Assembly (NCBI GenBank): GCA_035536185.1
Contig: DATLOM010000060.1
Span: 19,357-83,356, forward strand
Length of the DNA stretch: 64,000 nucleotides
Direction of reading: 5' to 3'
Source of the DNA: GCA-2861595 sp035536185
GTDB lineage: Bacteria > Actinomycetota > Acidimicrobiia > Acidimicrobiales > GCA-2861595
Shown here one piece after another: positions 53,998 to 62,366 of this stretch. Position 1 is the stretch's first letter, and each line of letters begins with the position of its first letter. The notes under the pieces were generated by a model. That model did no database searches. It was not told the DNA's origin and saw only the letters and a list, made by a program, of their open reading frames with translations. Position numbers and translations under genes: made by a program.

Positions 53998-55140
53998 GTG
54001 AAGGGCGTCCGCCTCGCGGCCACGCTCCTCGCCGGCACAGTTGCCGGCTTGATGACCATGGTGCTGACCTCTGGGCGGGCGGTGGCGGCCGGCGAGGAGA
54101 CTCTGCGGACAGAGATCCTCCGGAGCGGCACTCGTAACGATCTGCTTGCCGTGTCCTTCAACGGCCCTCGCACCGGCCATGCCGTCGGCGCTCACGGCAC
54201 CATTCTCGCCACCACCGACGGCGGCCGCTCATGGGCGCCTCGCCCGAACCCGGTCACCGGCACTCTCAACGACCTGTTCACCGGAGTCTCCTTCGCCGAC
54301 GCCGGCCGAGGGTACGCGGTGGCGGCCAACGGCAGCATGGTCACAAGCGTCGACGGAGGCAGCACGTGGGCCCTTGTCACCACCACATCACCGCCGCCTG
54401 CCAGTTTGCGAGCCTTGTCGTTCACCGACACCAGGACCGGGTATGCCGTCGGAGGCAATGGCGTGATCATCGCCACTGCCGATGGAGGCCGGACGTGGGC
54501 GCAACAGGGCCGGCCCGAGTTCGGGCCGTTGCACGACGTTTCCGCCCCTGATGCCAGTCACGCCTACGCCGCCGGACCGGCAGGGCCGTCGGGCGGGCTG
54601 ATATTCGCTGCCGTTGCCACCAACGACGCTGGCAGGACGTGGAGGCCACGGACCAGCAAGCTGGGTGCCAACTTCTACGGCGTCTGGTTCGCCGATGCCT
54701 CCAACGGTCATGTGGTCGGCGAGGAAGGCCAGATCCTGGCGACGCGCGACGGTGGGCGGAGGTGGAAGGTCCAGCGTGGGGGGACCAAGGAGATCATCTT
54801 CGGCGTCTCCTTCTTCGATGCCCATCGCGGTGTCGCCGTCGGTGCCGACCACGCCCGCACCGACGCTCAGCGGGGCAAGGTGCTCTACACGTCCGACGGG
54901 GGACAGACATGGCTGTCCAAATCGGTGGGCACGAGCAGGTTGTTGTGGGGGATCCGTTTCGCCGACGCCAAGACCGCGTATGCGGTGGGCGCCGGGGGCA
55001 CCATCGTGCGGTTGACGTTCGCTCCCTCGCAGGCCGGCGAGGAGAGTGGCAGGGAGATCTCGCCGGTGTTACTCGTCGTGCTCTTAATGGTCACGGTGGC
55101 CGTTGGCATCTTGGTCCGGGTCCGCCGTGGCGGTAAGTGA
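53998..55140 (+). CDS. YCF48/Hcf136-like beta-propeller protein, 380 aa
   Basis: Signal peptide, then seven or so blades of the form SFxDxxxGYAVGxxGxIxxTxDGGxTW (for example VSFADAGRGYAVAANG and LATRDGGRRWKVQRGG), typical of the YCF48-like BNR subgroup named for photosystem II assembly. Photosynthesis is not implied here; the fold is common in bacteria. A C-terminal helix (VLLVVLLMVTVAVGILVRV) and RRGG anchor it. GTG 53998 follows GGAGAGGAGAGG. Confidence 0.82.
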   Translation: MKGVRLAATLLAGTVAGLMTMVLTSGRAVAAGEETLRTEILRSGTRNDLLAVSFNGPRTGHAVGAHGTILATTDGGRSWAPRPNPVTGTLNDLFTGVSFADAGRGYAVAANGSMVTSVDGGSTWALVTTTSPPPASLRALSFTDTRTGYAVGGNGVIIATADGGRTWAQQGRPEFGPLHDVSAPDASHAYAAGPAGPSGGLIFAAVATNDAGRTWRPRTSKLGANFYGVWFADASNGHVVGEEGQILATRDGGRRWKVQRGGTKEIIFGVSFFDAHRGVAVGADHARTDAQRGKVLYTSDGGQTWLSKSVGTSRLLWGIRFADAKTAYAVGAGGTIVRLTFAPSQAGEESGREISPVLLVVLLMVTVAVGILVRVRRGGK

Positions 55141-55187
55141 GCTTGGCTGCCCCGGCAAAGGCGTGATCAGCGGGGCTTGGGCTGAGT

Positions 55188-56279
55188 TCACGGCTTCATG
55201 CTTCTGGTCGGGAGGCGGAGTACAAAGGCGTGGCCCTCGTAGGTCAGCTCGCCGCCGTGGGCCCGGGCAAGAGCACGGGCGATCGGTAGTCCCAAGCCTG
55301 AGCCTCCCCTTCCATCGAGGCTGACGAACCGCTGGAAAGCCCTCTCGACCATATCGGCCGCCAGGCCGGGCCCGTCGTCGGCGACGCGGATCTCTACATT
55401 GTCGGGAGCGGCCTCGACGATGACGTCGATGCGGTGCACGGCGTGGCGCCGGGCGTTGTCGAGGAGGTTCGACAGGATCTCACGAACCGCGTCCGGGTCG
55501 AGCTGAGCGGGGGCGTCCTTGTCCTCGGCTACCACGCTGATGGTGAGCATCGGCGCCTGGAAAGCAGCCCGCCGCCCTTCCTCGTGGCAAAGTGCGACCA
55601 GATCGCAAAGGGTCGTCGAGATCGGCTCCGCCTGGTCGAGGCGGGCCATCCGGAGCAGCGAAGAGACCAGCCTGCCCGCGTTGGTCGTCTCCCGGACCAG
55701 GCCGGCCAACAGGAGGTCGCGCTCGGCCTCGTGGACACCCCGAAGAAGAGCCTCTCCCGCGGCGCGGATGCCCGCGATCGGCCCGCGGAGCTGGTGGGCG
55801 GCATCGGCGAGGAATCTCCGGTGTTGGGCCTCAGCGTCCTGGGCGTTTTGTAGGGACTGCTGAAGCTTGGCCAGCGTCATGTCGAGGGTGGCGGCCATCC
55901 AGTGCGACTCCGTGACATCGCGGGCGACCATGGCGGCACCTGCCAGGCCGCCCTGCTGGTTTCGGATCGGCGACACGGTGACCGCTACGTCGATCGCCAC
56001 GCCGTTCTTGGCGAGCCTCGTCGTCTCGTGCTGAGCGGCGATGCCTCCGGCCTTGACCTTCTCGAGCGACTCCGCCAGCTCGTGGTGGCGGTCCTCGGGA
56101 AAGATCATCAGGACGGAGCGCCCCACCGCCTCCGAGGCGCTGTAGCAGAACATGCGCTCCGCGCCCTGGTTCCAGGTCATGATCCTTCCGTCCAGATCGT
56201 GGCTGATCATGGTGTCGCAGGAGCCTTCGACGATGGCCGCGAGCAGGTAAGGCGAGCCGGGGTCCATGCCGGCCGTCAC
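55188..56279 (-). CDS. PAS-containing sensor histidine kinase, apparently cytosolic (second pair)
   Basis: 363 aa without a transmembrane helix. PAS (about 15-125: LDGRIMTWNQGAERMFCY, NGVAIDVAVTVSP), HisKA His162 in DAAHQLRGPIAG, N box ILSNLLDNARRHAV, then VADDGPGLAADM and GSGLGLPIARALARAHGG. GTG 56279 overlaps the regulator stop (GTGA). It is a paralogue of 9307-10404. Confidence 0.88.
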   Translation of the reverse strand: MTAGMDPGSPYLLAAIVEGSCDTMISHDLDGRIMTWNQGAERMFCYSASEAVGRSVLMIFPEDRHHELAESLEKVKAGGIAAQHETTRLAKNGVAIDVAVTVSPIRNQQGGLAGAAMVARDVTESHWMAATLDMTLAKLQQSLQNAQDAEAQHRRFLADAAHQLRGPIAGIRAAGEALLRGVHEAERDLLLAGLVRETTNAGRLVSSLLRMARLDQAEPISTTLCDLVALCHEEGRRAAFQAPMLTISVVAEDKDAPAQLDPDAVREILSNLLDNARRHAVHRIDVIVEAAPDNVEIRVADDGPGLAADMVERAFQRFVSLDGRGGSGLGLPIARALARAHGGELTYEGHAFVLRLPTRSMKP

Positions 56280-56959
56280 GGCTGTGGCCTCAGCACGTAG
56301 CCCGTGCCGCGGACCGTGTGCAGGAGCCGGGGCCCGTGCTCCTCCAGCTTGCGGCGCAGCGCGCTGGTGTGGACCTCAACGAGATTGGAATCGCCGGCGT
56401 CGAAACCCCAGACGGTGGTCAGGAGCTGCGTCTTGGACAGAACCTGGCCGGGGTGGTGGGCCAGGGCAGAGAGCAACTCGAACTCCGTCCTCGTCAGGTC
56501 CAACTGGTGGCCCGATCGTCGCACGGTCCTCGTGGCGCCGTCGATCATCACGTCCCCTACCTCACAGACAGCCGACGCGAGCCGCCCCGACCGCCGCAGC
56601 AACGCCCGGATGCGGGCCAGGAGCTCCGCCATGGAGAACGGCTTGGTCAGGTAGTCGTCGGCCCCCGCATCGAAGCCGGCGAGACGGGCCTCCTCGCTGC
56701 CGGCAGCGGTCAGGAACATGAGTGGCATGTTGCTGGTGGTCCGTAGTCGGCGAGCCAGCACCGGCCCGTCGGGCCCGACGCCGAGATTGACATCGAGCAC
56801 GGCCAGATCAGGTCGGAAGAGGGAGATCGCCTCCTCCAGGGCCCGCCCGTCCCGCTCTGTACGCACGACGAAGTTCTCCGCCCGAAGAGCGCTGCCGACG
56901 GCGGACAGGATGAGTTCGTCGTCATCGACCAGCAGGATCCGGAGCTTGTCCTTCGGCAT
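56276..56959 (-). CDS. OmpR/PhoB-family response regulator (second pair)
   Basis: About 227 aa. VDDDE acidic pair, phosphoacceptor Asp in LAVLDVNLGVGPDG, Thr in FLTAAG, Lys in YLTKPF, then the winged helix (LDLTRTEFELLSALA, LVEVHTSALRRKLEEHG, LLHTVRGTGYVLRP). It precedes its coupled kinase. A GTACATGTAC palindrome lies 11 nt before the ATG. It is the alternative candidate reader of the 11-nt boxes; neither regulator gene has the box itself. Confidence 0.88.
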   Translation of the reverse strand: MPKDKLRILLVDDDELILSAVGSALRAENFVVRTERDGRALEEAISLFRPDLAVLDVNLGVGPDGPVLARRLRTTSNMPLMFLTAAGSEEARLAGFDAGADDYLTKPFSMAELLARIRALLRRSGRLASAVCEVGDVMIDGATRTVRRSGHQLDLTRTEFELLSALAHHPGQVLSKTQLLTTVWGFDAGDSNLVEVHTSALRRKLEEHGPRLLHTVRGTGYVLRPQP

Positions 56960-57043
56960 GCGTGCGACTGTACATGTACGATACCAGGATCGTAAGGGCC
57001 GTGGACACTTAGTGCGGCTCTGTTCGTCCCAGGCCTGGACGCG

Positions 57044-57078
57044 CCACCACCGCAGCCGATGGACGACTGCGGTGGTGG
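57044..57078 (-). terminator. Long hairpin downstream of the 57122 gene
   Basis: Arms 57044-57055 and 57067-57078 form a perfect 12-bp stem around an 11-nt loop, about 45 nt beyond the stop. No T-run follows. A terminator or RNA-end hairpin is likely. Confidence 0.45.
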
Positions 57079-57121
57079 GTCACGCATAGCCAGCTTGGGC
57101 CAAGGTGCGGCCCAGCCCGTT

Positions 57122-57661
57122 CTAGATGACGTTCACGTCGACTTCGTTGCCGTGGACGAAGTTCGTGTCGGAGACGCAGACGATCCCGTCACCGAGGGGC
57201 GGTGCGGACCCGAAGTTGTAGGTCCCGGAGCCGGCGCCGGTACTACTGATGGTGATGTTGCCGAGCGTCACGTTGCCTGACGAACCATGCATGCAGTCCG
57301 TGGTGTTGGCATTGAAGTCGATCCAGTAGATACGATCGTTCAAGCCCAGGAACGTCCCCGTGACTGTCGGGGGCAGCTTGTTGCTTCCGTTCGATAGACA
57401 GGTGGTCGCGTTGGCCACCGTGACAGAGACGCTGGCCGACGTGTCTTGGATATCCGCGACATTGGTGTCGCCGCCCGTGGCGCAGTAGTTCATGCCACTC
57501 TGGCTTCCGACCCGGTTGGCCGTCGTGCTGCTGCCAGAACCGGTCACGCTGAACTTGCCCCGGTAGGTGGTGCAAGCGATCGCTGCGCTGGCCAGGGTCA
57601 GCACCGCGACGACTACGCCCAACATTGCCAGAAGCCCTCGCTTGGAGTTGTCGCTGATCAT
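57122..57661 (-). CDS. Secreted ACT-type protein (AxA-CTTY family), 179 aa
   Basis: ATG 57661 begins a signal peptide ending AIA, followed by mature CTTYRGKF. The pattern matches 541-1302: MNYC, a mid-protein Cys after a TVANAT strand, SNKLPP, TDCMHG and CVSDTNF at the end. No transmembrane tail. A direct-repeat promoter lies 75 nt upstream. Confidence 0.78.
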   Translation of the reverse strand: MISDNSKRGLLAMLGVVVAVLTLASAAIACTTYRGKFSVTGSGSSTTANRVGSQSGMNYCATGGDTNVADIQDTSASVSVTVANATTCLSNGSNKLPPTVTGTFLGLNDRIYWIDFNANTTDCMHGSSGNVTLGNITISSTGAGSGTYNFGSAPPLGDGIVCVSDTNFVHGNEVDVNVI

Positions 57662-57718
57662 TGGTGTCTTTCTCCTCAGTCTGTGTCAAGAGCCGCCCCT
57701 TGTGGCGAGCCAGGTATG

Positions 57719-57751
57719 AGTCTCACAGGCGAAGATGAAGTTGACCTGAAG
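57719..57751 (-). promoter_or_regulatory. 11-nt direct-repeat box plus weak -10 for the 57122 gene
   Basis: Minus strand CTTCAG (57751-57746) and CTTCAT (57740-57735) are 11 nt apart, followed after 10 nt by GAGACT (57724-57719). The rest of the 57662-57921 gap shows nothing clear. Confidence 0.5.
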
Positions 57752-57921
57752 AAAACGGACAAATCGCGGAATAGTTCCACGAACACAGTCGGGGAGGCGC
57801 CCGGGAAGCCCACCCGATCTCGCCCGGCGGAATTCAGGGAGCTCGGCAGCACCCGGCAGTGGCAATGGCGCTACTGCCAGTGAGAGGACGGGCCGGGAGC
57901 GACTGAGCAACCGCCCGGCGG

Positions 57922-58158
57922 TTACACCTCCAGGCCGGCGACCAGTTCGCCGGGGTCGACGCCGAGGGCGCCGGCTATGCGGAGGATGTTGACCAGGGCG
58001 ATGTTGCGCTCGCCCCGCTCTACTGAGCCCACGTAGTTCCGGTGGAGGCCGGCCGCCTCGGCCAGAGCCTCCTGCGAGAGGCCCAGCTCCAGGCGGCGGT
58101 CGCGGAGGCGCTGTCCGAATACGCTGGTGGGGGAGGAGCGGCTCGGTGTTCGGGGCAT
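57922..58158 (-). CDS. Small XRE-family DNA-binding regulator, 78 aa
   Basis: A single helix-turn-helix: RLRDRRLELGLSQEALAEAA, GLHRNYVGSVERGERN, ILRIAGALGVDPGELV. It is a close copy of the gene at 58221-58472 with a similar upstream element. There is no ligand-binding domain. Confidence 0.82.
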   Translation of the reverse strand: MPRTPSRSSPTSVFGQRLRDRRLELGLSQEALAEAAGLHRNYVGSVERGERNIALVNILRIAGALGVDPGELVAGLEV

Positions 58159-58181
58159 CTCGGAGATTCCAGCCCGTGGAC

Positions 58182-58221
58182 CACTATGGGTCTACAGCCG
58201 ATGAGTGGTGTAGCCGTGGGT
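58182..58221. promoter_or_regulatory. Upstream element of XRE copy 1, duplicated
   Basis: The 40-base stretch starting CACTATGGGT and containing ATGAGTGGT (58201-58209) matches 58496-58536 at about 30 of 40 positions, with minus strand CATAGT as a possible -10. ACCACT and AGTGGT form an inverted half-site pair around it. It is a candidate operator. Confidence 0.5.
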
Positions 58222-58472
58222 CAGGGGCGTCGGCGTGGCACCTCGAGCCCTGCTACCAGGGCCCCGACGTCGATCTGTAGGCCGTCGGCCAGCCTGACCA
58301 GCGTTTCGAGACCGATGGCCAGCTCGGCCCGCTCGACGCAGCCGATGTGGTTACGGCTCATACCGGCGGCCTCGGCCAAGGCCATCTGGGAGAGCCCAAG
58401 CTCGAGGCGGCGGGCCCGAACCCGGCGGCCGAAGGTGTGGAGGAGCGTCTGGTTGTCGGCGCTCCGGGGCAT
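58221..58472 (-). CDS. Small XRE-family DNA-binding regulator, 83 aa
   Basis: A single helix-turn-helix: RVRARRLELGLSQMALAEAA, GMSRNHIGCVERAEL, LVRLADGLQIDVGALV. It is divergent from the 58558 gene with 85 bp between the starts, and the operator-like repeat lies in that interval, so it may control that gene as well as itself. Confidence 0.82.
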   Translation of the reverse strand: MPRSADNQTLLHTFGRRVRARRLELGLSQMALAEAAGMSRNHIGCVERAELAIGLETLVRLADGLQIDVGALVAGLEVPRRRP

Positions 58473-58495
58473 GGCCTGGATTCAAACGCGGGGCA

Positions 58496-58536
58496 CACTA
58501 TGAGTGCTACCCATGATGAGTGGTAAAACGGTGGGT
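58496..58536. promoter_or_regulatory. Shared upstream element of XRE copy 2 and the 58558 gene
   Basis: Contains the 11-bp palindrome CACTATGAGTG (58496-58506) and ATGAGTGGT (58516-58524), then ACGGTGGGT. It is the second copy of the element at 58182-58221 and lies between two divergent starts. Confidence 0.5.
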
Positions 58537-58557
58537 ACGGCAAGTCGTGGAGCTGCG

Positions 58558-61296
58558 ATGCGGGACGTAGGTGAGCATGGGCAGTGTCCGGCGCGCCCCC
58601 TGCTCGTCGCCCTGAGCACCGAGGAGCTGGGTGCCGCACTGGCCGACATGGGAGAGGGCGAGCTGCGCCAGCTCTTCCACGTGCTCGGCCTGCGGGTCCC
58701 GGCCAGCCGCCTGCGCAGCGCCAGGCACAGCCTGGTGCTGTCCAGGCTGCGGTCGTTGCCGCCTTCGGCCGCCCACATGGCCGCCATCTACCTCACGGCG
58801 GCAGGCATGAGCCCCATGCTCGACGTGGTCAACGCCGCCCGTGCCGAATCAGACGATGGGGCACTGCGCGAGGGCGTCTCCCGCTTGTCCGGGCTGTGGC
58901 CGTACCCGCTGATGAAGCTGCTCGTGACGGTGATGCTCGAGGTGGCCATGGTCACCGCCGCTGAGGCCGCTGCCATCATGGCTCTGCTCGATGAGGGTGC
59001 CGGCGACGGCATCGTGGCGGAAGACCCCCTCAACGAGGACACCGACACCGACGCCGACGCCGACATTGAAACCGAACGAGACGAGGCCATGGAGCCTGTG
59101 GTCGGTAGTGAGACCGGCCGTGCCTCCCCGCCCGCCCCTCGCGCCACCTCGGCTCCCCGGTCGGTGCCGGCGGGCCCGGCGGCGGCCGCCCGGCTCGTAC
59201 TCGAGGCCGCCGGTGCGAGCACGGCGCTCGGCGCCGTGCTCGTCTCCGTAGTCGTCACCGCCGGCTCGGCTGGGTCTCCGCCCGATGACCTCGTCGCCCC
59301 GGCGGTCGCCGAGATGCTGTCGGCACAGCCGTCGGCGCCCGGCTCCTGGTTCCTCCTGGGGCTGGCCGATGCCAAGGGGCTCGACCCCCCACCCGTGGTG
59401 CCCCCGGCACCAGACGAGAACCTCCGCTACTACCGCTTCCTCGGCCGGGTAACGGGTCTAGCCGGCAGTGGCGTGGGTGGCGACGTTTCGCCACTCCTCG
59501 ATCTCCTGGACGCCGAGCGGAGGTCGGTGGAGCGCCTTGTCCAGTCGCCTGAGGGCGCCCTCCTCTCGGCGCCTCTCCTAAGCGCCCTTCTCGAGGCGGA
59601 TCCCAGGTGGGCGGCGGACCTGCTCTCTCGCTGCCCGCTGCCCTTCACCGGATGGGAGCGGGTGCTCGGTTCGCTCCGGCAACGGGCGGCAGTTCTCCTC
59701 GCCGGCGGCGACATCGTCACAGCCGAGCTGTTGCTTCGTTCAGGCGACGAGACGCTCAGCTGCTGGGCGGTCGCCGACGAGGAGGCAACCGACGAGCTGG
59801 GTGACGACATGCAGGCGGAGGCGGCCCAGCTCTGTCTGCTTCGGGTCACCTGCCGCCGGGCTCGGCGTGACTTCGCCGGTGCTTCCCGCCTGATGTCGGA
59901 GCTGCCCGACAGCCAGCTCCCAGCCATCGGCCAGCTCTCGGCTCACTGCGAGCGTGCCCTCATCGCCGCCGAGCTGGCCGATGTCACCGAGCTGCGGTTC
60001 CCCCGGTCGGGGCGGGAGCGTCGCAGCATGCTCGTGCGTCTCGAGCGTTCCCGCCGCCACGTCGACGACGTGCTGGAGGCCGACCCGGACAGTCTCGTCG
60101 GTCGCCTGCTCTCGGGCATGCACGCCCTCTGCGTGGGCGACGATGCGGCAGCAGCTCGTGATCTCGCCCTGGCCGAGGCGGCACTGGTCGGCGTGGCCGG
60201 TACCGAAGCTCTGGCCTGCGGGGCCCGCTTCCACCGCGCCCTGTGCCAGCTCCGCCTCCTCGAGCCGGGAACCGACGAGTCGGCCTACCGCCAGCTCACC
60301 TCGGCCATGGCCGAGGGATTCGTGCCGGTCCCCGAGTGGCTGGTGGCCGCGGCCGAGGCGCTCGACGCCCACGAGTCCCCCCTCGTGGCCGAGGCCATCT
60401 CCCTGGCCGCGTCGGTCTCCCCCTCCGACGCCGCGGTGACGGAGATGGTGTGCGAGCACGCCCGGCGCGGCAACGGTGCCGTCATCGAGCTGGCCGACCG
60501 CCTCGCCGCTGATCGGGGGCGCAGCCTCTCGTCGCGGTTCGCGCTGCTGGAGGCGGCCCTCGACGGCACGAGCGCCGGAGGGCACCGCAACATCGTCGAG
60601 CAGCTGGTCGACGAGATCGACGACGTGGTGGCGCGGGCGTGCAATCCCGTTCTGGACGAGCGCTGGGGCGATCTGCTGGGGCGCCACGAAGGGGTGCGCC
60701 TCCTGCTCGATCCACTCCATGCCGACCTCCTGCGGGTCGACGTTCTCCGGCGGGTGGGCCGCGTCGAGGAGGCGAGAGAGCTCCTCGGGCGCCTCTTCTA
60801 CAGAGTGGCCGCGGGAGGTGTCGCCGGTGTGGACGCCGGTGAGCTGCTGGACCTGGTCTCCGATCTGGGAGCGGGCGAGGAGGAGCTGGCGTTGCTGCGC
60901 CCGCTGGTGGCGGGTGACACCGAGCTCGTCGACCAGCCGCGGCCACGCCTGGGGCGCGACGTCCGCATCCTGTTCGTGGGCGGGAACGAGTCCCAGGAGC
61001 GCTACCAGGAGAGCATCGACGCCGCCCTGGCCGAGCGCTACGAGGGCCGGGTGGTGGTGGAGTGGTTCACGCCCGGTTGGGGATCGAACTGGATGAAGGC
61101 GTTCTCGCGCATCGAGTCGTGCTACGAAGCGGCCGATGCCGTGGTGCTGATGCCTTACGTGCGCACCCTTCTGGGCCGGCGCGTGCGCAAGACGGCGGGC
61201 GAGGCGGGATTGCCCTGGGTGGCCTGTACCGCCCATGGGCGGGATGGCCTCCTGCGGGCCATCGAACGGGCCATCGCCGTGGTGGCCGGCTCGTGA
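58558..61296 (+). CDS. Large protein of unknown function with C-terminal DUF2325-like domain, 912 aa
   Basis: Unrecognised for most of its length. Residues about 1-170 are helical (LSTEELGAALADMGEGELRQ). An acidic Asp/Thr/Glu linker lies near 175-195, followed by Ala/Leu-rich helical repeats (ERALIAAELADVTELRF, ARFHRALCQLRLLE) that may be TPR-like. The last about 110 residues (VRILFVGGNESQERYQE, EAADAVVLMPYVRTLLGRRV, AGLPWVACTAHGRDGLLRAI) match the pattern of DUF2325 domains. No kinase, helicase or nuclease motif was found. GGAG precedes the ATG at 58558; ATGs at 58513 and 58516 are possible earlier starts. Confidence 0.65.
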   Translation: MRDVGEHGQCPARPLLVALSTEELGAALADMGEGELRQLFHVLGLRVPASRLRSARHSLVLSRLRSLPPSAAHMAAIYLTAAGMSPMLDVVNAARAESDDGALREGVSRLSGLWPYPLMKLLVTVMLEVAMVTAAEAAAIMALLDEGAGDGIVAEDPLNEDTDTDADADIETERDEAMEPVVGSETGRASPPAPRATSAPRSVPAGPAAAARLVLEAAGASTALGAVLVSVVVTAGSAGSPPDDLVAPAVAEMLSAQPSAPGSWFLLGLADAKGLDPPPVVPPAPDENLRYYRFLGRVTGLAGSGVGGDVSPLLDLLDAERRSVERLVQSPEGALLSAPLLSALLEADPRWAADLLSRCPLPFTGWERVLGSLRQRAAVLLAGGDIVTAELLLRSGDETLSCWAVADEEATDELGDDMQAEAAQLCLLRVTCRRARRDFAGASRLMSELPDSQLPAIGQLSAHCERALIAAELADVTELRFPRSGRERRSMLVRLERSRRHVDDVLEADPDSLVGRLLSGMHALCVGDDAAAARDLALAEAALVGVAGTEALACGARFHRALCQLRLLEPGTDESAYRQLTSAMAEGFVPVPEWLVAAAEALDAHESPLVAEAISLAASVSPSDAAVTEMVCEHARRGNGAVIELADRLAADRGRSLSSRFALLEAALDGTSAGGHRNIVEQLVDEIDDVVARACNPVLDERWGDLLGRHEGVRLLLDPLHADLLRVDVLRRVGRVEEARELLGRLFYRVAAGGVAGVDAGELLDLVSDLGAGEEELALLRPLVAGDTELVDQPRPRLGRDVRILFVGGNESQERYQESIDAALAERYEGRVVVEWFTPGWGSNWMKAFSRIESCYEAADAVVLMPYVRTLLGRRVRKTAGEAGLPWVACTAHGRDGLLRAIERAIAVVAGS

Positions 61297-61312
61297 CCCG
61301 CGGCGGGCGGCG

Positions 61313-61687
61313 TCAGCGCCGGGGCGCGGTTCGGATGGTCACCGAACCGTCCTCCTCGACCCACCAGCCGATGGCCAGGCCTCCGGTGGCATCGCTCAGC
61401 ACGAGGTAGGCACCGGTGCCGAGGGCGTCGCCGCCGGCATCGGTGACGCCCATCTCGGCCACGCTGTTGCCGCTGTGGTCGAGGCCGACGACCGGGCCGT
61501 GCGGGCCGAGAGACACCCAGGCGCGTCGGGCACCGTGGGCGTCGAGCAGGGCAAGACCGAAGTCAGGGGCATCGGCTTCGGCCGGCGCCAGGTCGCCGAC
61601 GACGGCTCGCACGCGGCCCTCGGCGTCGACGATCTCCAGCCGCCGGACGCGTACCACCTGCTCGTCGCTCGGGGGGTTGGGACTCAT
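61313..61687 (-). CDS. Conserved small protein of unknown function, 124 aa
   Basis: Beta-rich, soluble: VRRLEIVDAEGRVRAVVGD, FGLALLDAHGARRAWVSLG, VVGLDHSGNSVAEMGV, WVEEDGSVTIR. Such repeated DxxGxxR strands suggest a small beta-sandwich or propeller-like fragment. AGGAGA lies 6 nt before ATG 61687. Nothing indicates a pathway. The 61688-61916 gap has only a weak box-like sequence. Confidence 0.6.
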   Translation of the reverse strand: MSPNPPSDEQVVRVRRLEIVDAEGRVRAVVGDLAPAEADAPDFGLALLDAHGARRAWVSLGPHGPVVGLDHSGNSVAEMGVTDAGGDALGTGAYLVLSDATGGLAIGWWVEEDGSVTIRTAPRR

Positions 61688-61916
61688 GGCAATCTCCTCT
61701 TGGACATGGAGGATCAACACAGGCGGGCGTTGCCAGAAGAACCGGTGGCCGCGAGTCGAGGTGGAACAACATCAGTGTAATTCTGCGGTGTGACACGAAG
61801 CCCATGGCGATCCTCTCCGCCGTAGAGAGAGGAGCCTCGCACGCGATTGTGAAGATCTCCTAAAGGACGGAGGAACCGGTGTTGGTCCCGCCCGTCAAGT
61901 TACGCAACCTCTGGCT

Positions 61917-62348
61917 CTAGGTCTCGGAGGAAGCGTCGTTCCAGTAGAGGGCGGCCCACACCAGGCCGAGCAGCATGACGGCCACCCCGGGGGCGGTGTG
62001 GTGGGCGACGGTGCTCAGGGCCAAGCCAGGCACCTCGTCCCGGCGGTACTGACCCACCAGGGGAACATGGGTGGCGACCATCCAGAAGCCGGCAAGGAGG
62101 ATGCCCAGGCCGGCGAGGAGCATGAACGACCCGGGCTGCGCACCGGCACGACGATCTCGGACCAGAGCGGTCAACGACAACACGATCATGAGGATGCTGG
62201 GCACCACATGATCGGCTATCTCCACCCGCATCTCAGTGGCCAGCTCAGCACCCGTGTACGGCGGCAGCAGGGCCCAGATCGCCACGGCCAGGCCGAGGAA
62301 GGGCAGAGCCCCTCTCAGGCCGGAGGACCGGGACGCGGGCGCGGCCAA
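61917..62348 (-). CDS. Small membrane protein, four predicted helices, 143 aa
   Basis: Hydrophobic segments PFLGLAVAIWALLPPY, VVPSILMIVLSLTALV, SFMLLAGLGILLAGFW and VAVMLLGLVWAALYW. Conserved His residues (ADHVV, VATHVP, VAHHTAPG) could bind a metal or heme. It follows the two CooC-like genes by 18 nt, so it may be in their operon. The TTG start at 62348 is uncertain. Confidence 0.55.
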   Translation of the reverse strand: MAAPASRSSGLRGALPFLGLAVAIWALLPPYTGAELATEMRVEIADHVVPSILMIVLSLTALVRDRRAGAQPGSFMLLAGLGILLAGFWMVATHVPLVGQYRRDEVPGLALSTVAHHTAPGVAVMLLGLVWAALYWNDASSET

Positions 62349-62366
62349 GTTCGGGGCCGGCCGGCG

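Noticed and set aside
61849..61865. Box-like GTGAAG-N5-CTAAAG upstream of the 61687 gene
   Set aside because: The spacing is right but both half-sites and the -10 are weak; kept out of the regulon list.
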